Below, in pieces: positions 55,789 to 63,129 of a stretch of 64,000 nucleotides of DNA (positions within the stretch are counted from its first letter, which is position 1; every line of letters starts with the position of its first letter). The stretch is from positions 1,984,001-2,048,000 of the forward strand of contig NZ_QUOU01000001.1 of assembly GCF_003390335.1 (NCBI RefSeq). The letters run 5' to 3'. Below the pieces are notes generated by a model. That model was not told the origin of the DNA and made no database searches. It saw only the letters and a list, made by a program, of their open reading frames with translations. This DNA comes from Thalassotalea euphylliae (GTDB lineage Bacteria; Pseudomonadota; Gammaproteobacteria; Enterobacterales; Alteromonadaceae). The translations under genes and the position numbers were made by a program.

Positions 55789-56014
55789 AATTTTTCTTAC
55801 TTTACATTAGGTTAGGTTAAAAGCCAAACCTAGAAAGTATACGTACCCAGCCTGCCAGCTACTCGCCACCACAACACGCTGAATCTGAATTTTGAGCCGC
55901 TAATTGTTCTTGAAAAAACACTAAACGCGAACGGCGAAAAACACATGAACGTGCTGATAAATTCAGAAAATGGCGCATGCTTTGATTAATTTTCATCCTT
56001 GACTATGTGGTGGT
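55789..56014 (-). ncRNA. Gene-less cassette NC-type I, copy 11
   Basis: 226 bases. The usual stop after VFRR is mutated (TAG to TCG), so the short frame runs on to 45 residues. The outer stem loses one pair (CCACCACATA). Confidence 0.6.
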
Positions 56015-56119
56015 ACATAACGCCCCAATAAGAGGCTGATAAATGCTTGGCTAAACTTGTGTAGCGAAGCGGAACCGAGCCAAGCTTTAGCAGTCCCGCA
56101 CTTAATTGGCTTGTTAGGT
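56015..56119 (-). repeat. attC site 3 (behind the EF-Tu-like gene)
   Basis: ACATAAC ... GTTAGGT; arms TGCTTGGCT / AGCCAAGCT, interior GTGTAGCGAAGCGGAACCG as in attC 18. Confidence 0.83.
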
Positions 56120-56428
56120 TACCTGTTCAACGGAATTTGCAGTAACTTTACCAACAAGTACATTACCTTCAAAAACAAGCCATTGGCAATTAGGCTTAAA
56201 ATAAGAAACTTTTTGTTTAGAACAAATAACATGAATTTCGGATGCTACGGTCTTATTAGGAAAGCATTCTCCATTTTCGAATTCAACGAACCCGATGAAA
56301 AAATCTTTTTGACCCTCGAATTGGTGGTTAGGTCGATAAGCGGCACTTCCAAGTGAACGTCTTGGATTTTTAGCACAGCTAAAAAGCTGAAACTTTCCTT
56401 TTACGCTGAGTTCTATTAATTCATCCAT
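56114..56428 (-). CDS. Cassette 3: stand-alone protein resembling EF-Tu domain 3
   Basis: 104 residues. The pattern AYRPNHQFEGQKDFFIG (from residue 31), then VEFENGECFPNKTVASEIHVI, then WLVFEGNVLVGKVTANSVE follows the order of EF-Tu's C-terminal beta-barrel (YRPQFYF..., the PGDN turn, then F-x-I-R-E-G-x-R-T-V-G-x-G-x-V). It has no GTPase part. Stand-alone barrels of this kind occur in bacteria with unknown role; one idea is that it mimics EF-Tu to bind an EF-Tu-targeting toxin. Confidence 0.5.
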   Translation of the reverse strand: MDELIELSVKGKFQLFSCAKNPRRSLGSAAYRPNHQFEGQKDFFIGFVEFENGECFPNKTVASEIHVICSKQKVSYFKPNCQWLVFEGNVLVGKVTANSVEQVT

Positions 56429-56439
56429 GTGCTTTGGTA

Positions 56440-56538
56440 ACCTAACGCCGCAATAAACGGCAAGTAATGCTTGGCTAAACTAAGCGAGGCACGAGCGCGA
56501 GCCAAGCGTTACGCGTCCGTTTGATTGTTTTGTTATGT
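56440..56538 (-). repeat. attC site 2
   Basis: ACCTAAC ... GTTATGT; twin of attC 9. Confidence 0.84.
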
Positions 56539-56766
56539 AATTTTTCTTACTTTACTGAGGTTTGGATTAAAAGCCAAACTTAGAAAGTATTTGAACCCAA
56601 CCTGCCAGCTACCCGCCACCACAACACACTAAATCTGAATTTTGAGCCGCTAATTGTTCTTGGAAAAAAGCACAAAATACTAACGGCGAAAAACACATGA
56701 ATGTGCAGATAAATTCAGAAAAGAGTGCTTTCTTTGATTAATTTTCATCCTTGAATTTGTGGTGGT
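56539..56766 (-). ncRNA. Gene-less cassette NC-type I, copy 12
   Basis: 228 bases, apparently identical to copy 9, which lies eight cassettes away. It is the second cassette from attI, where a recently moved cassette would be expected. Confidence 0.6.
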
Positions 56767-56866
56767 ACATAACGCCGCAATAAGCGGCTAAAAAGGCTTG
56801 GCTATAATTAGTGAGGAACGAACTAAGCCAAGCTTTTTTAGTCCGCACTTGATTGCTTTGTTATGT
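56767..56866 (-). repeat. attC site 1 (behind the first cassette gene)
   Basis: ACATAAC ... GTTATGT; arms AGGCTTGGCT / AGCCAAGCTT with a short interior ATAATTAGTGAGGAACGAACT. Confidence 0.84.
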
Positions 56867-56867
56867 A

Positions 56868-57332
56868 TCACATTAAGTCAAAGCAAGAATCTTTATCACC
56901 CTCAAGCCATTTAAATACTGATTCAGTTGCCGTTTTCCACTTAGTTGAATCATTAAGCAAATAAACCTTTATATTAGTTGGGCAAGATTCTGTTTTTTGT
57001 AGCTCGATAAGTTGAAGAAAACCACCTGCAACTGGGTTAATGTGTTCGACTGATATTTTGGCAGATGTTCTATCTTTGGAAATTAAACCTTCAATACGAT
57101 CTTCACTAGATAACGCCATATAAGAACCTGCTGCTGGAACGATTGTACCTTCAGAGCCGCCATGACAACGAGCTGTATTTTGAGCAATGATTTCAAATGC
57201 TTCAAATAATTCTGTTTGGGCGCACTTAGATTCGATTTTATAGTGGTTTGTTCTTAACTCTTGCTCCGATTTAGGAAGAGAAACACAGCCTGCTAAAAGA
57301 ACGAAAAGAACAACAAGATTTAATTTTTTCAA
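56868..57332 (-). CDS. Cassette 1 (attI-proximal): lipoprotein of unknown function
   Basis: 154 residues from TTG 57332, with GGAGG six bases upstream. The frame is open further, but the upstream part would cross the attI junction (ACATAAC, 57349-57355). The signal LKKLNLVVLFVLLAGC ends in a perfect lipobox LLAGC. The mature part has three more cysteines (KCAQ, RCHGG, SCPTN) and ends in WLEGDKDSCFDLM. No family recognised. As the first cassette it should be the most strongly expressed. Confidence 0.7.
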   Translation of the reverse strand: MKKLNLVVLFVLLAGCVSLPKSEQELRTNHYKIESKCAQTELFEAFEIIAQNTARCHGGSEGTIVPAAGSYMALSSEDRIEGLISKDRTSAKISVEHINPVAGGFLQLIELQKTESCPTNIKVYLLNDSTKWKTATESVFKWLEGDKDSCFDLM

Positions 57333-57360
57333 CACATTCCTCCGTGATACATAACAATTT

Positions 57361-57389
57361 ATTATCTGACAAAATGTCCAATTTTCTAA
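57361..57389 (-). promoter_or_regulatory. Candidate cassette promoter Pc
   Basis: Read on the minus strand: TTAGAA (57389-57384), 17 bases, GATAAT (57366-57361), pointing into cassette 1. One of the palindromic motifs (TGACAAAATGTCC) falls between the two boxes. Confidence 0.4.
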
Positions 57390-57518
57390 CGCCATTTTGT
57401 CCAATAATCTTCTTAATAATTTTAAACCATACCCTAAGCATATAATTTTACATAGTAATTCCCCTAGAATATTTTTATCTCGGACGAAATTGGACAAAAT
57501 GTCCGCGATCCTGCAATT

Positions 57519-57547
57519 TTGATAAATCCAGCTAAACTGTATATAAA
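57519..57547 (+). promoter_or_regulatory. Promoter of intI
   Basis: TTGATA (57519-57524), 17 bases, TATAAA (57542-57547); 38 bases before the ATG. The -10 box lies inside the LexA site. Confidence 0.7.
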
Positions 57548-57552
57548 TACAG
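57537..57552 (+). promoter_or_regulatory. LexA box controlling intI
   Basis: CTGTATATAAATACAG fits CTGT-N8-ACAG exactly and covers the -10 box of intI. Integrase genes of many integrons are repressed by LexA and induced by DNA damage. Confidence 0.9.
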
Positions 57553-57584
57553 CTTTTGGTTTTTATCTTATTGAAGGAACAATA

Positions 57585-58547
57585 ATGAAATCGCCGTTTT
57601 TAACTTCTATTCACGATTACATGTATCAGCGCCGATACGCAAAACGCACCATTGCTAGCTACCTTAAAGTGATCGCTGATTTTATTCGGTTCCATGATTT
57701 TGCCCATCCCCAAGATTTACATGACAGGGAGGTTGAGTCGTTTCTTACTCACATTGTTATTAACAGGAATGTTGCCCCTAAAACACAAGCTTTAGCGCTG
57801 AATGCATTGAGTTTTTTATACCGCGAAATTTTTGTAAACCCGCTTGGCGTAGAGCTCACATTTGTGAAAAGTCAACGGCAAACCAAACTGCCAGTGGTGT
57901 TAACTAAGGGTGAAGTTAAACAGCTAATGAGTTTCATTCCTGCAAAACATCATTTATTGGTGAGTTTGCTTTATGGCAGTGGACTGCGTTTAATGGAGGC
58001 GGTGAGGCTAAGAGTCATTGACGTCGATATCGATTATCGTTGTTTGCGTATTTTCAATGGCAAAGGCGGTAAACATAGAGTGGTTACCTTAGCGCCTGAA
58101 TTAATTCCCAAAATTACCGCGCAAATTGAACAAGTGAAATATTTGTTGTCGTGTGACGTTGAAAAAAATCACTATGATGGTGTTTGGCTTCCACACCGTT
58201 TACGTGACAAATATAGTGGTGCAAACAAAACTTTGATTTGGCAGTATGTTTTTCCCGCAAGCAGGCTAAGTACTGATCCTGAAAGTGGGTTACTTAGAAG
58301 GCATCATATCAATGAAAAGCAGATCCAACGAACGATAAAGCAAGCCAGCGCAAATGCGCATATAGACAAACACGTGACGCCACATACATTGCGACATTCT
58401 TTTGCTACGCATTTATTACAATCAGGTGCCGATATTCGCACGGTTCAAGATCAACTCGGGCACAGTGATGTGAAAACAACACAAATTTACACCCACATAT
58501 TGCAGCAAGGCGCCAATGGGGTAAGAAGCCCTCTGTCTGACCTATAG
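57585..58547 (+). CDS. intI: Integron integrase IntI
   Basis: 320 residues, the usual length, from ATG 57585 with AAGGAA upstream; a longer open frame would start before the LexA-box promoter and is rejected. It is a tyrosine recombinase with Arg in YGSGLRLMEAVRLR, H-x-x-R in TPHTLRHSFATHLL, LGHSDVKTTQIYTH with the last His and the nucleophilic Tyr. The integron-specific insert is present as HYDGVWLPHRLRDKYSGANKTLIWQYVFPA (read in parts). It recombines attC with attI and is divergent from the cassettes. Confidence 0.95.
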   Translation: MKSPFLTSIHDYMYQRRYAKRTIASYLKVIADFIRFHDFAHPQDLHDREVESFLTHIVINRNVAPKTQALALNALSFLYREIFVNPLGVELTFVKSQRQTKLPVVLTKGEVKQLMSFIPAKHHLLVSLLYGSGLRLMEAVRLRVIDVDIDYRCLRIFNGKGGKHRVVTLAPELIPKITAQIEQVKYLLSCDVEKNHYDGVWLPHRLRDKYSGANKTLIWQYVFPASRLSTDPESGLLRRHHINEKQIQRTIKQASANAHIDKHVTPHTLRHSFATHLLQSGADIRTVQDQLGHSDVKTTQIYTHILQQGANGVRSPLSDL

Positions 58548-58585
58548 AAATCTGATTTACAAAAGCCCTGACTTACAAAATCAGT

Positions 58586-58636
58586 CAAAAAAAGCCGCTC
58601 AACAGCCCATACAATAGGCAGTTTAGCGGCTTTTAA
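58586..58636. terminator. Bidirectional terminator between intI and ybiT
   Basis: AAAAAAAGCCGCT...AGCGGCTTTT with a loop of about 30 bases, placed between two convergent genes. Confidence 0.7.
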
Positions 58637-58660
58637 TTCAGCTACTTGGGCAGTAAAGAA

Positions 58661-60250
58661 TTATTTGCTTTGCGAAGCTAAGTATTCGTCGTAAGTGCCA
58701 GCAAAGTCGGTATAACCATCGGCTGTGATTTCGATAATACGCGTCGCTAAGCTCGAAACAAACTCACGGTCATGTGATACGAAAACTAAAGAGCCTTCGA
58801 ACTGCTCTAATGCCATGTTCAGTGATTCAATGGATTCCATATCTAAGTGGTTGGTCGGTTCGTCCATTACCAGAATATTTGGCTTTTGCATCATTAGCTT
58901 ACCAAATAGCATGCGACCTTGTTCACCACCAGATAGCACTTTCACTGACTTTTTAATATCGTCAGCAGAAAACAACATACGACCTAGGAAGCCGCGAATG
59001 GTTTGTTCGTCGTCACCTTCTTTACGCCACTGGCTCATCCAGTCGAACAAGTTCATGTCTTGTTCAAATTCGTGAGCGTGATCTTGCGCGTAGTAACCTA
59101 TGTTGTGGTTTTCTGACCATTTCACTTCACCCGAATCTGGGGTTAACTCGCTCATTAAGGTGCGTAAGAACGTGGTTTTACCGACACCGTTCTCACCAAT
59201 AACCGCAATGCGCTCGCCTACTTCTGCCATTAAGTTGATGTTTTTTAGCACGTGTAAATCGTCGAAACTTTTGTTTAAGCCTTCAATTTCAATCACGTTT
59301 CTGAACAAGGGCTTTTCTTGTTCAAAGCGAATGAATGGGTTAACTCGGCTCGAGGCTTTTACTTCATCTAATTGAATTTTATCAATTTGCTTAGCACGAG
59401 AAGTGGCTTGTTTCGCTTTAGAGGCGTTAGCTGAGAAGCGCGCCACGAACGTTTTCAATTCAGCAATTTGTGCTTGTTTTTTCGCGTTGTCGGCAAGAAG
59501 GCGAGCACGAGCTTGAGTTGCTGCCAGCATGTATTCGTCGTAGTTACCTGGGTAAACACGCAGTTCACCGTAGTCCAAATCTGCCATGTGGGTACACACT
59601 GAGTTTAAGAAGTGACGGTCATGGGAAATAATGATCATGGTTGAGTCACGCTCGTTTAACGTGTCTTCAAGCCATTTGATGGTGTGAATGTCCAAGTTGT
59701 TGGTTGGCTCGTCGAGCAGCAGAATATCAGGATCAGAAAATAGTGCCTGTGCCAATAGCACACGTAGCTTCCAACCGGGCGCTACTTCACTCATTTTGCC
59801 GTAGTGCTGCTCGGTTGGAATACCTACGCCGAGCAGTAATTCACCCGCGCGGCTTTCTGCACTGTAGCCGTCCATTTCAGCGTAAAGTGATTCTAAATCG
59901 CCAACGCGCATGCCGTCTTCTTCACTCATTTCAGGCAGGGCGTATATGCGATCGCGCTCTTCTTTTACTGCCCATAATTCGGTGTGACCCATGATCACAG
60001 TATCGACTACCGAATAGTCTTCAAACGCGAACTGGTCTTGGCGAAGCTTACCAATGCGATCGTTTTGATCTAGGCTGATATTGCCGCCCGTTGGCTCTAA
60101 ATCGCTACCTAAAATTTTCATAAAGGTCGATTTACCGCAGCCATTGGCACCAATTAAACCATAGCGGTTACCGTTACCAAATTTTTGAGAAATGTTTTCA
60201 AACAGTGGCTTAGCGCCAAACTGTTGGGTGATATTATTTGCAATTAGCAC
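58661..60250 (-). CDS. ybiT: ABC-F ATPase YbiT
   Basis: 529 residues (E. coli YbiT 530). It is a soluble twin-ATPase without TM parts: Walker A GANGCGKST and GENGVGKTT, Walker B LLLDEPTNNLD and LVMDEPTNHLD, signature VLSGGEQGRML in the second half, and the charged linker between. ABC-F proteins bind the ribosomal E site and adjust translation. It stands alone just outside the integron and marks conserved chromosome. Confidence 0.95.
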   Translation of the reverse strand: MLIANNITQQFGAKPLFENISQKFGNGNRYGLIGANGCGKSTFMKILGSDLEPTGGNISLDQNDRIGKLRQDQFAFEDYSVVDTVIMGHTELWAVKEERDRIYALPEMSEEDGMRVGDLESLYAEMDGYSAESRAGELLLGVGIPTEQHYGKMSEVAPGWKLRVLLAQALFSDPDILLLDEPTNNLDIHTIKWLEDTLNERDSTMIIISHDRHFLNSVCTHMADLDYGELRVYPGNYDEYMLAATQARARLLADNAKKQAQIAELKTFVARFSANASKAKQATSRAKQIDKIQLDEVKASSRVNPFIRFEQEKPLFRNVIEIEGLNKSFDDLHVLKNINLMAEVGERIAVIGENGVGKTTFLRTLMSELTPDSGEVKWSENHNIGYYAQDHAHEFEQDMNLFDWMSQWRKEGDDEQTIRGFLGRMLFSADDIKKSVKVLSGGEQGRMLFGKLMMQKPNILVMDEPTNHLDMESIESLNMALEQFEGSLVFVSHDREFVSSLATRIIEITADGYTDFAGTYDEYLASQSK

Positions 60251-60371
60251 GTGATATTTTCCTTAGTGGAGCGATTAGTAAAATAAGCTAGCGCTCGCGA
60301 TTTATTTAATTTTTAAATTTACACTTTCGTCAGCACGTTAACAGACAGGCTTGCGCACACCTTCGCTAGCG

Positions 60372-62765
60372 CTAACGTGGTTTGTTCTTATTCTTGCTGT
60401 TGTTTTTGTTTGCAGCTGGCTTGTTACCAGAGAATTTTGGCCTTGACTGCTTGCGCTTATCAGCAGGGCGCTTTTTAGCGCCTGAGCCTGATTTTTCGGC
60501 GTCATTTTGCCTATCAGCAAATTGATTATCGCTAAAGCGTGTTAAGCCTTGTTTGCCCTTTTTACTTGAAGCACCTGATGAGCGTCTGACGCCTTCGCCT
60601 TTTTTAAAGCCTTGGGCGTTGTTTTTACCTTTACCACCTTTTTTGTGGTGCTGATAACTGCCTTCTTGTTTGCTTTGGGCTGGCACTAAGCAGCCGGGTT
60701 TATTACCAATGAGTTTGGCTAGCCCCATTTTGGTTAATGCCTCACGAATAAGTGGCCAGTTGTTTGGATCGTGATAGCGTAAAATGGCTTTGTGTAAGCG
60801 GCGCTGGCGCCCACCTTTAGGCACAGGCACGGTTTCACTGTTTTTTCTGACGTTGCGCAGTGAATCAATTTCCGTGTGATACAAGGTCGTGGCATTCGCT
60901 AGTGGTGAAGGGTAGAAGTTTTGTACCTGATCTAGCTTAAAGTCGTTTTCTTTTAGCCACAGCGCCAAATTCACCATGTCGATATCTTTGGTGCCCGGGT
61001 GCGCAGAAATAAAATACGGGATCAGGTATTGTTTTTTACCCGCTGCCTTCGAGTAATGATCGAATAGCTCTTTAAAACGATAATAACTGCCCATGCCGGG
61101 CTTCATCATTTTATTCAGTGGCCCTTCTTCAGTATGCTCTGGCGCTATTTTCAAATAACCACCGACATGATGCTCGGCCAGTTCTTTGACATAAGCCGGG
61201 TCTTCAACGGCTAAGTCATAGCGCACACCTGAGGCAATCAGTACTTTTTTAATGCCTTTTACATTGCGTGCTTTGCGGTAAAGGTTAATCGTTGGCGTGT
61301 GATCTGTATCTAAATGACCACAAATGGTAGGCCACACACAACTTGGCTTTCGGCATGTCGCTTCCGCTTTCGGGCTTTTACAGCGCAGCTGGTACATGTT
61401 GGCAGTTGGGCCGCCTAAATCAGAAATTACCCCAGTAAAGCCCGGTACTTTTTCTTTAATATCTTCAATTTCTTGTAAAATCGACTCTTCTGAGCGAGAT
61501 TGAATAATACGGCCTTCGTGCTCGGTAATTGAGCAGAAGGTACAACCGCCGAAACAGCCGCGCATAATGTTAATCGAGGTTTTGATCATATCGTACGCGG
61601 GTATTTTCGCCTTACCGTAAGTCGGGTGAGGTACACGCTGATACGGTAAGCCAAATACGCCGTCCATTTCCGCTTCTGATAACGGGTAAGCGGGTGGATT
61701 TAACCAAATAATGCGGTCGGCATGTTTTTGCACAAGCGGTTTCGCACTGCCGGGGTTTACCTCTTGGTGGAAAATCCGTGATGCATGGGCGTAAAGCGTT
61801 TTGTTATCACGCACTTGTTCAAATGTAGGCAAGTTAATGTAAGTGGTTTCCCATGGCTTACTTTTCTTTTCCCATGTTTTATTTCGGTACTGTGTGTTTC
61901 GATACTCGGCTATCTGAATGGGTTGCGCCGCTTTGGTGATATCTTTTTCTGGCTCAACTGTTTGCACTTGAGTTTTAGCTGAATCACACGTTTCACTGGC
62001 AGTGGTGTCAATGTATGGGCTTGGAATGGGGTCAATTTTGCCCGGTTTATCAATTGAGCGAGAATCGATACCTTTCCAGCCGGGTAAGGCATGTTTGGCT
62101 AAAAATGCGGTGCCGCGCACGTCAGTAATGGTGTCAATTGGTTCGCCTTTTGCGATACGGTGGCTTACTTCCACCAACGGGCGCTCGGCGTTGCCGTAAA
62201 TTAAAATATCGGCTTTGGCATCAAATAAAATTGAGCGGCGAACTTTTTCTGACCAGTAGTCATAATGGGCAATACGGCGCAGGCTGGCTTCAATACCGCC
62301 AAGCACTACGGGCACGTCTTTGTAGGCTTCTTTACAGCGCTGTGAATACACAAGAGTGGCGCGGTCGGGGCGTTTGCCCCCTTCGTTGTTCGGTGTGTAG
62401 GCATCGTCATGGCGCAAACGTCGCTCAGCGGTGTAGCGATTGATCATTGAATCCATATTGCCAGCGGTCACGCCAAAATACAGATTAGGTTTACCTAGCT
62501 GCATAAAGGCATCTTTCGAGTGCCAGTCTGGTTGGGCAATGATGCCCACGCGAAAGCCCTGTGATTCCAACATACGGCCAATCACCGCCATGCCAAAGCT
62601 TGGATGATCAACGTAAGCATCACCAGTAATGAGAATAATGTCGCAGCTGTCCCAGCCAAGTTCGTCCATTTCTGCACGCGACATCGGCAAAAACGGCGCC
62701 GTGCCATAGCATTCTGCCCAGTACTTTGGGTATTCAAACAAGGTGGTTTTCGGCAATGGAATCAT
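60372..62765 (-). CDS. ygiQ: YgiQ-family radical SAM protein
   Basis: 797 residues. The N-terminal cobalamin-binding-like part (ILITGDAYVDHPSFGMAVIGRMLESQGFRVGI, read in parts) is followed by the radical SAM cluster C-x3-C-x2-C in GCFGGCTFCSITEHEG (about residues 397-412). A C-terminal DUF3362 and a long basic tail rich in Lys, Gly and Asn follow from about residue 705. The reaction is unknown. Confidence 0.93.
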   Translation of the reverse strand: MIPLPKTTLFEYPKYWAECYGTAPFLPMSRAEMDELGWDSCDIILITGDAYVDHPSFGMAVIGRMLESQGFRVGIIAQPDWHSKDAFMQLGKPNLYFGVTAGNMDSMINRYTAERRLRHDDAYTPNNEGGKRPDRATLVYSQRCKEAYKDVPVVLGGIEASLRRIAHYDYWSEKVRRSILFDAKADILIYGNAERPLVEVSHRIAKGEPIDTITDVRGTAFLAKHALPGWKGIDSRSIDKPGKIDPIPSPYIDTTASETCDSAKTQVQTVEPEKDITKAAQPIQIAEYRNTQYRNKTWEKKSKPWETTYINLPTFEQVRDNKTLYAHASRIFHQEVNPGSAKPLVQKHADRIIWLNPPAYPLSEAEMDGVFGLPYQRVPHPTYGKAKIPAYDMIKTSINIMRGCFGGCTFCSITEHEGRIIQSRSEESILQEIEDIKEKVPGFTGVISDLGGPTANMYQLRCKSPKAEATCRKPSCVWPTICGHLDTDHTPTINLYRKARNVKGIKKVLIASGVRYDLAVEDPAYVKELAEHHVGGYLKIAPEHTEEGPLNKMMKPGMGSYYRFKELFDHYSKAAGKKQYLIPYFISAHPGTKDIDMVNLALWLKENDFKLDQVQNFYPSPLANATTLYHTEIDSLRNVRKNSETVPVPKGGRQRRLHKAILRYHDPNNWPLIREALTKMGLAKLIGNKPGCLVPAQSKQEGSYQHHKKGGKGKNNAQGFKKGEGVRRSSGASSKKGKQGLTRFSDNQFADRQNDAEKSGSGAKKRPADKRKQSRPKFSGNKPAANKNNSKNKNKPR

Positions 62766-63129
62766 TAAATTGGCCTAATCAATCGATGTTAAACGTAATT
62801 TCTTTAAACATAGTTTCTACACAGTCAGTGTATAGCCTCGCATCTGGTGTGCGCCAAATTGCGGGCGCGCGATTATAACAAAATATTGGAGCGGTGTTTA
62901 GCGACAACTTTTTTACACAATTCGATCACCGCCCAAATTGATACTAAGCTTTGTTTTAGTTAGCAATTTTTTAACAAACCCAGTTGTACTAACTGTAATT
63001 GCATCTAATAACATTTGGTTTACATTTTCTTGGTGGTAAAAATCATGTATTTTATGTCGCCTTTACAACAACACTAGGCGTTTAAAAAGCTTTAAATAAG
63101 CGTTAAACAGCAGGAATAATGCCTTTATC
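62766..63129. other. Divergent intergenic region ygiQ / EAL-HDOD gene
   Basis: 364 A+T-rich bases with promoters for both divergent genes. No gene is supported. Confidence 0.5.

Larger units (their letters stand above)
57349..57584. other. attI recombination region
   Basis: The region between the first cassette junction ACATAAC (57349-57355) and the intI start. Three copies of a GGACAAAATGTCC-like motif lie in it: TGACAAAATGTCC at 57367-57379, ATTTTGTCC at 57394-57402 (one arm only) and GGACAAAATGTCC at 57492-57504. They may be integrase-binding repeats or operators. Confidence 0.65.

Noticed and set aside
37301..56866. CRISPR array
   Set aside because: The regular ~100-base repeats are imperfect palindromes with attC core sites, with spacers of 230-1400 bases, and there are no cas genes.
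56868..57497. A 209-residue version of the first cassette protein
   Set aside because: The extra N-terminus crosses the attI junction. TTG 57332 has a strong GGAGG and opens a proper lipoprotein signal.
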